Assembly: GCA_022843025.1 (NCBI GenBank)
Contig: JALHOL010000002.1
Location: 310,001-374,000, forward strand
Direction of reading: 5' to 3'
DNA: 64,000 nucleotides
Origin: Paracoccaceae bacterium
Lineage (GTDB): Bacteria > Pseudomonadota > Alphaproteobacteria > Rhodobacterales > Rhodobacteraceae
The translations under genes and the position numbers were made by a program. How positions within the stretch are numbered: position 1 is the stretch's first letter; each line of letters begins with the position of its first letter. A model generated the notes under the pieces. It was not told the origin of the DNA. It did no database searches and saw nothing but the letters and a program-made list of their open reading frames with translations. Positions 55,816-64,000 of the stretch are shown piece after piece.

Positions 55816-56508
55816 TCAGGGTTGCTTGTAGAACAGATGCGCCCCGATGGCCGCCGTCTGCGGAAAGCGCCGCGCCCAGCCGGGCCGCACTTGGCGCGTG
55901 TGGAAATGCGTGGCCCCCATCGTCAGGGCGCGCGGCGCACCGTTCATCATCGCCGCCGCAATCCGTTCCGCCCGCCACATCGCCTCGGGGTCGCGCATCC
56001 GGTCAGCGCGGCCGTCGCAGACATAGCTGAACTGGCATCCGCCGCCGCCACGCTGCTGCACCACACCGCAGATCGTTGACGGGTAATCCTGGCTGTCGAC
56101 GCGATTCAGAATCACCTCTGCCACCGCGAACTGCCCGCGCAGGGTTTCGCCGCGCGCTTCGAAATAGATCGCCTTGCTCAGGCATTCCCACTGCGCACCG
56201 CCCGTGGGTTCCGGCAGCGCCGCAAGCCAGGCATCATCATAGCGGATCACCGAAGGCGCGGCGGGTTTGCCCTGCGCCTTGCCGGTGGTCGTGCGGGTTT
56301 CGATCTTCGGACCCACGGCCAATTCCGTCAACCGTCCCTCCGGAATGGCGTTCAACGCCTGTCTTTCCGTCCCCAGCAACGTGCCAAGGGTGCCGCCCAT
56401 GGCGGCTGTCGGATCATTCGATTGGCTCACCGTCACGTCGGCGAAGGCCGCTCCATTCAGGATGACGGCAGCAATCGCCCCCGTAATCCAGCCTGTCTGC
56501 AAGCGCAT
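55816..56508 (-). CDS. SleB-type cell wall hydrolase
   Basis: The 230-residue protein has an N-terminal signal peptide (residues 1-23) and a C-terminal Hydrolase_2/SleB domain (about 105-230). The domain shows CLSKAIYFEARGE (catalytic Glu), FAVAEVILNRV, CGVVQQRGGGGCQFSY and THFHT. SleB domains are lytic transglycosylases; in non-sporulating alphaproteobacteria they remodel peptidoglycan. It stands alone with palindromic sequences upstream. Confidence 0.88.
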   Translation of the reverse strand: MRLQTGWITGAIAAVILNGAAFADVTVSQSNDPTAAMGGTLGTLLGTERQALNAIPEGRLTELAVGPKIETRTTTGKAQGKPAAPSVIRYDDAWLAALPEPTGGAQWECLSKAIYFEARGETLRGQFAVAEVILNRVDSQDYPSTICGVVQQRGGGGCQFSYVCDGRADRMRDPEAMWRAERIAAAMMNGAPRALTMGATHFHTRQVRPGWARRFPQTAAIGAHLFYKQP

Positions 56509-56629
56509 GGTCTCGTGTATCCCGGTTGTTTCAACCCGCCATCAGCGGGGAAAAACCTTTCCCCATTGATAACGAGGGGCGGGCGTAGCCGAATCATCAG
56601 GCCCGAGTCTACCAATGTGGCAGAATTGC

Positions 56630-56715
56630 AACCGAAATTCGGTCCTTTTCGGCGGATATCCGCCGAAATTTCTTAACACGTTAGCGCAACAAGATCAGAC
56701 AAACACATGATCTTG
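56630..56715. repeat. Cluster of palindromes upstream of sleB and downstream of ppdK
   Basis: A perfect 22-bp palindrome TTTCGGCGGATATCCGCCGA plus AA spans 56647-56668. A smaller one, ACCGAAATTCGGT, lies at 56630-56642. The stem CAAGATCA/TGATCTTG encloses 10 bases at 56690-56715. The last may act in ppdK termination, though no T-run follows on the minus strand. The first two could be operators for sleB. Confidence 0.5.
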
Positions 56716-56717
56716 TG

Positions 56718-59270
56718 TCACTTTTTTGGAATCGACATTTGCTCCTTCAAAGCCAGATGCGCCGCCGCCAACCGGGCCAGCGGCACACGATAAGGCGAGC
56801 AGGAAACGTAATCGAATCCCGCCTTGCGGCAGAATCCGATGGATTCGGGGTTCCCCCCATGCTCGCCGCACAGGGATACGACCAGATCACCACGCGTCCT
56901 GCGACCGCGTTCCGTGCCGATCAGCAGCAACTCACCCACCCCGTCCACATCCAGAATATGGAACGGGTCTTCGGGAAACACGCCTTGCTGCACATAGGTG
57001 TTCATGAACCGCCCCGCATCATCGCGCGACAGGCCATAGGTCATCTGCGTCAGGTCATTCGTGCCGAACGACAAAAAGGCCGCGTGCTGCGCAATCTCGC
57101 CCGCCCGCAACGCGGCGCGTGGCGTTTCCACCATGACCCCCAGCTTATAGGCGAAATCCGCCCCCGCCTTGGTACGCACCTTGGCCGCCACAGCCTCGAT
57201 CCGGGTCTGCACCAGCTCCACCTCGCGCCGGGCCGATACCAGCGGGATCATGATTTCCGGCACCACTGCCGCGCCCCGCCGCCCGACCTCTACCGTCGCC
57301 TCGAAAATGGCCTGCGCCTGCATGTCATAGATTTCGGGCAGCACCACGCCCAGCCGCACGCCCCGCATCCCCAGCATCGGGTTGAACTCGGCCAAAGCCT
57401 CGGCCCGCCGCGTCACCTCTGACAGCGGCTTGTCCAGCGCCTCGGCCAATTCGCGCAGGCCCTCGCGGCTATGCGGCAAAAACTCATGCAAGGGCGGGTC
57501 GAACAGGCGGATGCAGACGGGCAGGCCCTGCATGATGTCGAACAGCTGCACGAAATCCTCGCGCTGCATCGGCAACAGCCGCGCCAGCGCCGCTGCGCGA
57601 TCCTTGGAACTGTCGGCAAAGATCATCTCGCGCATCACCACCAGACGATCATCTTCAAAGAACATGTGTTCCGTCCGGCACAGCCCGATTCCCTGCGCCT
57701 CGAACTGCCGCGCCGTGGCGGCATCCGCAGGCGTATCGGCATTGGCCCGAATGCCGATATCGCGGTACTGATCCGCCCAACCCAAGAGCTTGCGAAAACT
57801 GTCGTCCAGCGCCGGGGCCAGCATATCCGCCGCACCCACCAGCGCCTCGCCCGTGGTGCCATCGACAGTGATGATGTCCCCCTCACGGAACACCCGCCCG
57901 TCGGGGGCCACCAGCTTCTTGTCCTTGGAATCGAGCTTCAGGTCCGACGCCCCCACGATACAAGGCAGGCCCAAGCCCCGCCCGATCACCGCCGCGTGGC
58001 TGGTCATGCCGCCCCGTTCCGTCAGCACCCCCACGGCGGAATGCATCCCACGAATATCCTCGGGCGCGGTCTCGCGCCGCACCAGAATGCAAGGCTCACC
58101 CCGCGCCGCACTCGCCTGCGCGGCGGCGGATGAAAAGACGATCCGTCCCGTCGCCGCCCCCGGGCTGGCCGCGATCCCCCGCACGAACACATCGCGCGGC
58201 CCGCGCGGATCAACCTGCGTGTGCAGCAATTCCGGCAGCGCGCGCGGCTCCACCCGCAGCACCGCCTCGGCCTCGGAAATCACGCCATCCTCGGCCAGAG
58301 CCACGGCGATTTTCAGCCCCGCCCGCGCCGAACGGGCCACCTTCACCGCATCCAGCACCGACAGATGCCCGTCCTCGATGGTGAATTCGATCTGCATCTC
58401 TTCGCGCAGCTTCACCCGGCAGGCCGCGCCAAACCGCAGCAGATCGCCAAACAGCCCCGGCGCAAGCTCCTCGAGCGAGGGCCCGCGCGGATCGCGCGTC
58501 AGATAGATCGCCTCCGTCCGCTTCAACGCATCCCGCCCCTGCGACTGGCCCAGATAGCGCCCTGTCACCTGCGGCAGCCCCGTCACCGGATCGACGAACT
58601 GGATCACCCCCGACCCGGAAACCCCCTTGCCGATGCCCTGCGCCATTTCCTGCACCACAAGGCCCAGCGCCGCCGCATCCGGCGCCCCCTTGGCCTGCCG
58701 CAACAGTCGCGCCGTTGTCCCCTCCCAGGCCCGCGCCATGGAGCGGAGCACCTCGGCCAGTTGGCGGGCAGGGTCTTGCGGAAATTCCTCATCCATTTCC
58801 AGCTCATAGACCCGCAGCGCATCGCGCAGCGCTTCGGCCGACGGGGCGGCGGCATCGAACATGTCGGGGTCCAGCCGCGCCACATGGGTGGCATAGGATT
58901 GCACAAACCGCAGGTACAGCGCATCCGCCGCCGCCTGCCCGTGCCGTTCTACCAGCCCCAGATGCCGTTCTGCGTTCATGCCGATGTTCAGAATCGTTCC
59001 CGGCCCGCCCCAATCGGGGTTCTCCGGGCTGGGCCGCACGGAAATCAATGCATCCGCGCCGAAATGCGCCAGAATTGCCTCTACATCCACCGGATGCCCC
59101 GCCGCAATCGCCCGGACCGTGCCCGCAGGCAGCGCTACCGTCTCCGGCACCGGCAAATCCAGCCGCACCAGCCGTTGCAGGCACTTTGCCCGCCAGCCAT
59201 GCGCCGCCGTCTGGATGCGCGCCGTGGGCGTGATCTCGGCGAAATCGGGAAGCATATCCATCTTCTGCAC
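56718..59270 (-). CDS. Pyruvate phosphate dikinase-like protein, divergent N-terminal domain
   Basis: About 850 residues. The middle and C-terminal parts match PPDK: the phosphohistidine motif GGMTSHAAVIGRGLG, the PEP domain GIGLCRTEHMFF and the catalytic SLCGEHGGNPESIGFC. The N-terminal ATP-grasp part is unusual. It lacks the GGKGANL loop, and SVRPSPENPDWGGPGTILNIG replaces the usual SVRSGA...SMPGMMDTILN. Either ATP binding is altered or it is a subfamily that uses another donor. The start may be GTG at 59270 behind GGAAAGG or ATG at 59261. It follows glyS on the same strand. Confidence 0.8.
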   Translation of the reverse strand: MQKMDMLPDFAEITPTARIQTAAHGWRAKCLQRLVRLDLPVPETVALPAGTVRAIAAGHPVDVEAILAHFGADALISVRPSPENPDWGGPGTILNIGMNAERHLGLVERHGQAAADALYLRFVQSYATHVARLDPDMFDAAAPSAEALRDALRVYELEMDEEFPQDPARQLAEVLRSMARAWEGTTARLLRQAKGAPDAAALGLVVQEMAQGIGKGVSGSGVIQFVDPVTGLPQVTGRYLGQSQGRDALKRTEAIYLTRDPRGPSLEELAPGLFGDLLRFGAACRVKLREEMQIEFTIEDGHLSVLDAVKVARSARAGLKIAVALAEDGVISEAEAVLRVEPRALPELLHTQVDPRGPRDVFVRGIAASPGAATGRIVFSSAAAQASAARGEPCILVRRETAPEDIRGMHSAVGVLTERGGMTSHAAVIGRGLGLPCIVGASDLKLDSKDKKLVAPDGRVFREGDIITVDGTTGEALVGAADMLAPALDDSFRKLLGWADQYRDIGIRANADTPADAATARQFEAQGIGLCRTEHMFFEDDRLVVMREMIFADSSKDRAAALARLLPMQREDFVQLFDIMQGLPVCIRLFDPPLHEFLPHSREGLRELAEALDKPLSEVTRRAEALAEFNPMLGMRGVRLGVVLPEIYDMQAQAIFEATVEVGRRGAAVVPEIMIPLVSARREVELVQTRIEAVAAKVRTKAGADFAYKLGVMVETPRAALRAGEIAQHAAFLSFGTNDLTQMTYGLSRDDAGRFMNTYVQQGVFPEDPFHILDVDGVGELLLIGTERGRRTRGDLVVSLCGEHGGNPESIGFCRKAGFDYVSCSPYRVPLARLAAAHLALKEQMSIPKK

Positions 59271-59368
59271 TGCAGCGACCTTTCCTTTGCAGCCGCAGGA
59301 TACGCCGAAAACAGTGTCAATCAAGCCTGACATTCGGTGTAACGGCTACGTCACACTGACGGAGGGCG

Positions 59369-59416
59369 CCGGGGGTTTCACACCCCCGGACCCCCGTGGG
59401 ATATTTTCACAGAGAA
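59369..59416 (+). repeat. Rhodobacterales-type intergenic repeat
   Basis: CCGGGGG/CCCCCGG pairs around loop TTTCACA (59369-59389) and is followed by ACCCCCGTGGGATATTTTCAC. The CCCCCG-GGGATATTTT pattern is typical of intergenic segments of this order and resembles the segment at 48071-48134. It lies between glyS and ppdK. Confidence 0.45.
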
Positions 59417-59438
59417 GAGTTGGCAGAGAGGGGGGGGA

Positions 59439-61655
59439 TTACCCGTCGACCTTTGTCAAATCCGCCACGCCCGAACAGATCGCACGGATGCGGTGCAGCA
59501 GGTTCAACCGGTTGCGGCGCAGAATCTCATTCTCGGCATTGATCTGCACGGCGTTGAAAAACGCGTCGATCGGCGCGCGCAACTGGGCTATGGCCCCCAT
59601 CGCGGCGGCGAAATCTTCGGCCTTCATCGCGGGGCCAATAGCCTGCTCCGCCACATCCAGCGCATTGAACAGAGCGCGTTCCGCGTCCGTTTCGGCGAAT
59701 TTCGGATCGGCGCCGAAGGAGTACTCCACCCCATCCTTCGCCTCGGCCTGAGACAGGATGTTGTTGGCCCGCTTGAACCCCTGCAACAGGTTGGTGCCAT
59801 CGTCGGAGGACAGAAAGGACTGCAACGCCTGCGCGCGCTTTACCAGCAGGGTCAGATCGCAGTTTCCTTCCATGCCAAGACAGGCGTCAATCACGTCATG
59901 CCGGATACCCTGATCGCGCAAGAAGACCTTCAGCCGATCATGAACGAAGTCACGCAGATCGTCGCTGATCGAAGGATCGTGGTCACGCACCCGCGACACC
60001 CAATCGGCGCCCGTCGGTTCAGCTTCTGCCACCAAGGCGCGGGTCACTTTGCCGAACATTCCGTTTGCCACAGCCCCGTCAAGGATCGCAGCCAAACGCT
60101 TTGCCTCCTGCGGGTCGGCCCCGATCTGGTGGCGCAACACCTGCACATCGGTGAGACGGTCCAACGACACCCGCACCCCATTCACCAACACCAACCGAAT
60201 AACCCCCAGTGCCGCCCGACGCAGTGCAAACGGGTCCTTGCTCCCTGTCGGCTTTTCATCAATCGCCCAGAACCCGGTCAACGTGTCGATCTTGTCGGCC
60301 AGCGCAACGGCGACCGAGACAGGCTCTGTCGGCACCGCATCCGATGGACCCAGCGGCGAATAGTGATCCCGGCACGCATCCGCCACCGCTGCAGGCATCC
60401 CCGCCTCCAGCGCGTAATAGCGGCCCATCACGCCCTGCAATTCGGCGAACTCGCCCACCATACCCGACCGCAGGTCCAGCTTGGCCACCCGCGCCGCCTG
60501 CTCGGCCAGCGCGGCATCTGCCCCCACCATGGGCGCAATCTCGCGCGCCAAGGCGGCGATCCGGTCGATCCGTTCGGCTTGGCTGCCCAGTTTGTTGTGG
60601 AAGGTCACGGCGCGCAGGCCATCGGCCCACTCGCCCATGCCGCCCTTGGCCACCCGCAGATCGTTTTCCCAGAAGAAATGCGCATCCGACAGGCGGGCGC
60701 GCAGCACCTTTTGGTTGCCGCGCAGGATCGCAGCCCCGCCATCCGCCGCCTCGATATTCGCCACCGTGATGAATCGCTCAATCCGCCCCGTCTTGGGGTT
60801 CTTTACGGAAAAGAACTTCTGATGCTCTTTCATCGAGGTTTGCAGAACCTCCGCCGGCAGGCCCATGAATTCCTCGCCGATCTGCCCCATCAGGACCGAC
60901 GGCCATTCCACCAGCCCCGCCACCTCGGCCAGCAGACCGCGATCCTCCACCACTTCAAGCCCGGCGGCAAAGGCCATGTTGGTGGCGTCATGCCAGATCT
61001 GCGCCTCACGCTCGGCCGCATCCAGCATCACCTTGGCGCGGCCCAGCTTCACTCGGTAATCGTCAAATGAGGTCACGGCAAACCGCCCCGCCCCCATGAA
61101 ACGATGCCCTTCGGTCGTGTTGCCCGCCGTGATCCCGTCTACGTCCAGCGGCACCACCCGTGCCCCCGCCTCATCGACAAGCAGGCACAGGATGGATTGC
61201 AAAGGCCGCACCCAGCGAAGCGACCCCGAACCCCAGCGCATGGATTTGGGCCATGGGAAATTGCGGATCGCGCTTTCCAGCACCTCGGCCACAATCGCAT
61301 CGGCGCTGCGCCCGGGCTTTTCGACCACCGCGAAATAGACCTGCGCCTTCTTGTCGTCGCGCACCTCAAGCTGATCCAGCGTCAGCCCGGTTGACCGCAA
61401 GAACCCCTCCAGCGCCGCCGCCGGCGCATCCGTGCGCGGCCCCTTGCGCTCTTCCCGCACCGCGCGGCTTTCGGCCGTCAGTTCCTCTACCGACAGCACC
61501 AACCGCCGCGGCGTCGAAAAGGCCCCGGCGCTGGCATAGGTCAGCCCGGCCTCAACCAGCCCATCCGTCACCAGCCGCTTGAGATCGGCCGCCGCCTTGG
61601 CCTGCATGCGCGCAGGAATTTCTTCCGAGAACAGTTCGATCAACAGATCAGGCAT
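59439..61655 (-). CDS. glyS: Glycine-tRNA ligase beta subunit
   Basis: The beta subunit of the alpha2-beta2 class II glycyl-tRNA synthetase contains the tRNA-binding domains. The 738-residue protein begins MPDLLIELFSEEIPARM, exactly the family start. It shows ALEGFLRSTGLTLDQL, LPAEVLQTSMKEHQKFFSV and the HD-like/anticodon region near the end. Its length is normal. It is separated from glyQ by a small DUF6446 gene but clearly shares the operon. Confidence 0.96.
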   Translation of the reverse strand: MPDLLIELFSEEIPARMQAKAAADLKRLVTDGLVEAGLTYASAGAFSTPRRLVLSVEELTAESRAVREERKGPRTDAPAAALEGFLRSTGLTLDQLEVRDDKKAQVYFAVVEKPGRSADAIVAEVLESAIRNFPWPKSMRWGSGSLRWVRPLQSILCLLVDEAGARVVPLDVDGITAGNTTEGHRFMGAGRFAVTSFDDYRVKLGRAKVMLDAAEREAQIWHDATNMAFAAGLEVVEDRGLLAEVAGLVEWPSVLMGQIGEEFMGLPAEVLQTSMKEHQKFFSVKNPKTGRIERFITVANIEAADGGAAILRGNQKVLRARLSDAHFFWENDLRVAKGGMGEWADGLRAVTFHNKLGSQAERIDRIAALAREIAPMVGADAALAEQAARVAKLDLRSGMVGEFAELQGVMGRYYALEAGMPAAVADACRDHYSPLGPSDAVPTEPVSVAVALADKIDTLTGFWAIDEKPTGSKDPFALRRAALGVIRLVLVNGVRVSLDRLTDVQVLRHQIGADPQEAKRLAAILDGAVANGMFGKVTRALVAEAEPTGADWVSRVRDHDPSISDDLRDFVHDRLKVFLRDQGIRHDVIDACLGMEGNCDLTLLVKRAQALQSFLSSDDGTNLLQGFKRANNILSQAEAKDGVEYSFGADPKFAETDAERALFNALDVAEQAIGPAMKAEDFAAAMGAIAQLRAPIDAFFNAVQINAENEILRRNRLNLLHRIRAICSGVADLTKVDG

Positions 61656-61659
61656 TGGA

Positions 61660-62133
61660 TCACTCGCTCGCCGAGGCGTTCAACTGGTGCCAGGCAAACG
61701 CCCGGCCATCGGGGAAAACCGCAACAACGCGGTCCACGCCGGGGTGAATATTGGCTTCCGACAGGAAGGGAATGGCCTCGCCGCGCTCCAGCGCCGCCCC
61801 GATGGCTTGCGCGTCGAAACAGTCGAACCAGCCCGGCGCGATGTTGGGCACCGCGCCTTCATAAATCTTGTAGGTCTCCGTCAGCATCGCCTGCGTCATC
61901 GGCGTGCGGAAACAGGCGCGGAACCGGATCGGGGACGACTCGCTGTCGATCCCCGTCACCTCTTCGGCGATGATCGGCTCAGGCTGGCCCCCCTCGATCA
62001 GCGTCAGGCGAATCTCTTCGCCCGGCACGAAAGCCGCCTCTTCGTAAAAGGCATAGACCTGCAGCCAATACATGGCCACGCCCGCAACTGCCCCGATCAC
62101 CACGATCCCCCCCGCCATGATCTTGCCATTCAC
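61660..62133 (-). CDS. Small membrane-anchored protein between glyQ and glyS (DUF6446-like)
   Basis: The 157-residue protein has one N-terminal membrane helix (about 5-25) and a periplasmic domain containing two Cys residues. I recall a DUF6446 family in this position in Rhodobacterales. Its ATG overlaps the glyQ stop by 4 bases and it ends 4 bases before the glyS start, so it is fully embedded in the tRNA synthetase operon. No function is known. Confidence 0.7.
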   Translation of the reverse strand: MNGKIMAGGIVVIGAVAGVAMYWLQVYAFYEEAAFVPGEEIRLTLIEGGQPEPIIAEEVTGIDSESSPIRFRACFRTPMTQAMLTETYKIYEGAVPNIAPGWFDCFDAQAIGAALERGEAIPFLSEANIHPGVDRVVAVFPDGRAFAWHQLNASASE

Positions 62134-63071
62134 GCCGCCGCCCCCCCCGATGCGCCACCGGCCTCAGTCGTGACAAAGGCATCGGCACAGGCCTTGGCCA
62201 GCGCCCGCACCCGCCCGATATAGGCCTGCCGCTCGGTCACCGAAATCACGCCCCGCGCATCCAGCAGGTTGAACAGGTGGCTGGCCTTGATGCACTGGTC
62301 ATAGGCGGGATGGGCCATCACGATGCGCTTGCCGCTTCTGGGGTCCACCGCGTCAAAGGCCAAAAGCCGCCCGCATTCCGCCTCAGCATCCTTGAAATGC
62401 GCAAACAACATCTCGGTCGTTGCGCCGTCAAAGTTGTGGCGGCTGTATTCTTCCTCGGTCTGACGGAAGATATCGCCGTATTTCAGAGGGATGGGGGATT
62501 GCGGATCGTTAAAGGGCATCTCCATCACATGGTCGATCCCCAGCACATACATCGCCAGCCGCTCCAACCCATAGGTCAGCTCGCCCGAAACCGGGCGGCA
62601 GTCATGCCCGCCGACCTGCTGGAAATAGGTGAACTGGCTCACCTCCATCCCGTCACACCACACCTCCCAGCCCAGGCCCCAGGCGCCCAGCGTCGGGCTT
62701 TCCCAGTCATCCTCGACAAAACGGATGTCATGCAGCATCGGGTCCAGCCCGATTGCGCGCAGGCTGCCCAGATACAGCTCCTGCAAATCCGGCGGCGATG
62801 GTTTGATGATCACCTGATACTGATAGTAATGCTGCAGCCGGTTCGGGTTCTCGCCATAGCGCCCGTCGGTGGGGCGGCGCGACGGCTGCACATAGGCCGC
62901 CGCCCATGGCTTTGATCCCAGCGCCCGCAGCGTGGTGGCCGGGTGAAACGTGCCCGCCCCAACTTCCATGTCATAGGGTTGCAACACCGCGCATCCCTTG
63001 GCCCCCCAATAGGATTGCAGGCGCAGAATGATCTCCTGGAAACTGCGGGGAAGCGTCGCGGTATCAGCCAT
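62130..63071 (-). CDS. glyQ: Glycine-tRNA ligase alpha subunit
   Basis: The alpha subunit carries the catalytic class II core. The 313-residue protein has [52 protein letters not shown] and [20 protein letters not shown], all conserved. The ATG at 63071 follows GAGGG; an in-frame extension to 63194 has no homology. It is the first gene of the glyQ-DUF6446-glyS operon. Confidence 0.96.
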   Translation of the reverse strand: MADTATLPRSFQEIILRLQSYWGAKGCAVLQPYDMEVGAGTFHPATTLRALGSKPWAAAYVQPSRRPTDGRYGENPNRLQHYYQYQVIIKPSPPDLQELYLGSLRAIGLDPMLHDIRFVEDDWESPTLGAWGLGWEVWCDGMEVSQFTYFQQVGGHDCRPVSGELTYGLERLAMYVLGIDHVMEMPFNDPQSPIPLKYGDIFRQTEEEYSRHNFDGATTEMLFAHFKDAEAECGRLLAFDAVDPRSGKRIVMAHPAYDQCIKASHLFNLLDARGVISVTERQAYIGRVRALAKACADAFVTTEAGGASGGAAA

Positions 63072-63316
63072 GCCGGGGCCCTCTTGCAAACCGCCCCCTC
63101 CATAGGCAACGGGCGCAGGAGGGTCAATCCTTGCGGGGGGCTTGCGGCGGCCTTCACGGGGTCGTGCGGCGCACCTCGCCAAGGCTGCGCGCACAAGACA
63201 GGGGCCAAGCGGCCCACACAGTACAGGCCACTCTCATACCCGGCATTTTTACAAGCTATGTGAATCCCCGGCATGCTCTGCTAGTCTGCCTGCTGAAACG
63301 AAAATGGAATTGCCGA

Positions 63317-64000
63317 ATGCTGCGTCTGGTTCTTGCCTGCCTTGCCCTTTGCCTGTCCCTTTTGACCGCCCCTCCCACCGCAGCCCAGCAATCCCAGGAT
63401 CAGGTCTGGATCCAGATCGAAGCCAAACCTAACCTCGCCGATGCGCAGGACCGCGCCGCCGCATGGCAGGCCATGTTCGATGATGTGCAGGGCTACCGCA
63501 TCGGCTCCGGCTGGCACGTAATCGCACTTGGCCCCTTCACCCGCGCCGATGCCGAAACCCGCCTTGCCGGGCTTTTGCGTGAAAATCTGGTGCCGCGCGA
63601 CAGCTACATCACCGATGGCCGCAGCTTTGAAGGCAGCTTCTGGCCCACAGACGCAGCGCCCGCCACGCCAGAGGCAACCACCGCAACCGAACAAGCCCCC
63701 GAACTGGCGCAAGACCTCGCTCAGGACCTCGCCCCGGCGCCCGTCGTGCCCGATGAAACCCCCGAACAGGCCCGCCAATCGGAATCCTTGCTGTCACAGG
63801 CCGAACGCGAACAGCTGCAAACCGCGCTGAAATGGTTTGGCTTCTATACCAGCACCATCGACGGGGCCTTCGGGCGCGGCACGCGCGGCTCCATGGCGGA
63901 ATGGCAAGAGGCGATGGGTTATGAACCCACCGGCATCCTCACCACCTTCCAGCGCGACACGCTGACCGCCAACTACCTTGCTGAACAATCCGCCCTCGGC
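63317..64000 (+). CDS. SPOR/peptidoglycan-binding domain protein (5' part)
   Basis: The frame begins MLRLVLACLALCLSLL and runs in frame to the end of the window (228 codons) without a stop. It has a signal peptide (about 1-24), a SPOR-like repeat (VWIQIEAKPNLADAQDRA), an Ala/Glu/Pro-rich linker and a PG_binding_1 domain (LQTALKWFGFYTSTIDGAFGRGTRGSMAEWQ). Proteins of this layout in the order continue with a trypsin-like protease domain, but that part lies outside the window. The start codon has no strong ribosome-binding site. Confidence 0.82.
   Translation, partial: MLRLVLACLALCLSLLTAPPTAAQQSQDQVWIQIEAKPNLADAQDRAAAWQAMFDDVQGYRIGSGWHVIALGPFTRADAETRLAGLLRENLVPRDSYITDGRSFEGSFWPTDAAPATPEATTATEQAPELAQDLAQDLAPAPVVPDETPEQARQSESLLSQAEREQLQTALKWFGFYTSTIDGAFGRGTRGSMAEWQEAMGYEPTGILTTFQRDTLTANYLAEQSALG

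Overview
This window is high-GC chromosomal DNA, densely packed and almost entirely bacterial housekeeping genes. Several things point to an alphaproteobacterium of the Rhodobacterales (Rhodobacter/Paracoccus/Tabrizicola type). These are the protein families, the FNR-type box TTGAT-N4-ATCAA in front of an aa3 oxidase gene, two full CtrA-type boxes TTAA-N7-TTAA, a secreted RTX protein ending in a Hint domain, and the gene pairs themselves. I place it no more precisely than that. About 50 protein genes, two tRNAs (Ser-TGA and Leu-GAG), a TPP riboswitch and several terminators are visible.

Layout. 0-7 kb: a nitrilase-family hydrolase, a trimethylamine-dehydrogenase-like Fe-S flavoenzyme, a phosphoethanolamine transferase (EptA type) and a second Fe-S flavoenzyme on the opposite strand. 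7-10 kb: an AI-2E-family membrane protein and an MgtC/DUF4010 membrane protein. 10-13 kb: a translationally coupled thiM-thiE-thiD operon with an SDR gene at its end, all behind a TPP riboswitch. 13-20 kb: a long co-directional run SPOR lipoprotein, D,D-carboxypeptidase, tmk, holB, tatD, MBL hydrolase, AEC transporter. 20-25 kb: a polyamine-type ABC importer whose binding-protein gene carries a frameshift in the signal peptide. 25-29 kb: a giant RTX/Hint protein.

30-39 kb: a methyltransferase, lipB, two nearly duplicate membrane-anchored LytTR regulators, ctaD, a DUF2244 gene, a fatty-acyl-CoA ligase with a BASS transporter, and yqeY. 39-46 kb: carA, a membrane GT2 glycosyltransferase, an FCD-type GntR regulator, a frameshifted pyrimidine 5'-nucleotidase, a small membrane protein and a UbiH-type hydroxylase. 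46-50 kb: an aminotransferase/enolase-superfamily operon, two overlapping Lrp/AsnC regulators and ilvC. 50.3-51.8 kb: a clearly foreign, AT-richer FRG-domain gene. 52-63 kb: glmM-folP-folB, a SleB-type cell-wall hydrolase, a divergent PPDK homologue and glyQ-DUF6446-glyS. A SPOR/peptidoglycan-binding protein runs off the right edge.

The most interesting non-gene signals are the two CtrA-type boxes (upstream of the RTX gene and of the GT2 gene), three consecutive 13-14 bp hairpins after ubiH, and a nested REP-like hairpin at the edge of the FRG island. Others are two tandem GntR-type operator candidates upstream of the ABC importer and a ribosome-binding-site-masking hairpin between the TPP riboswitch and thiM. 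Two genes carry single-base frameshifts in homopolymers. These may be sequencing errors, mutations or phase-variable tracts. No CRISPR array, insertion sequence, prophage or rRNA was seen.
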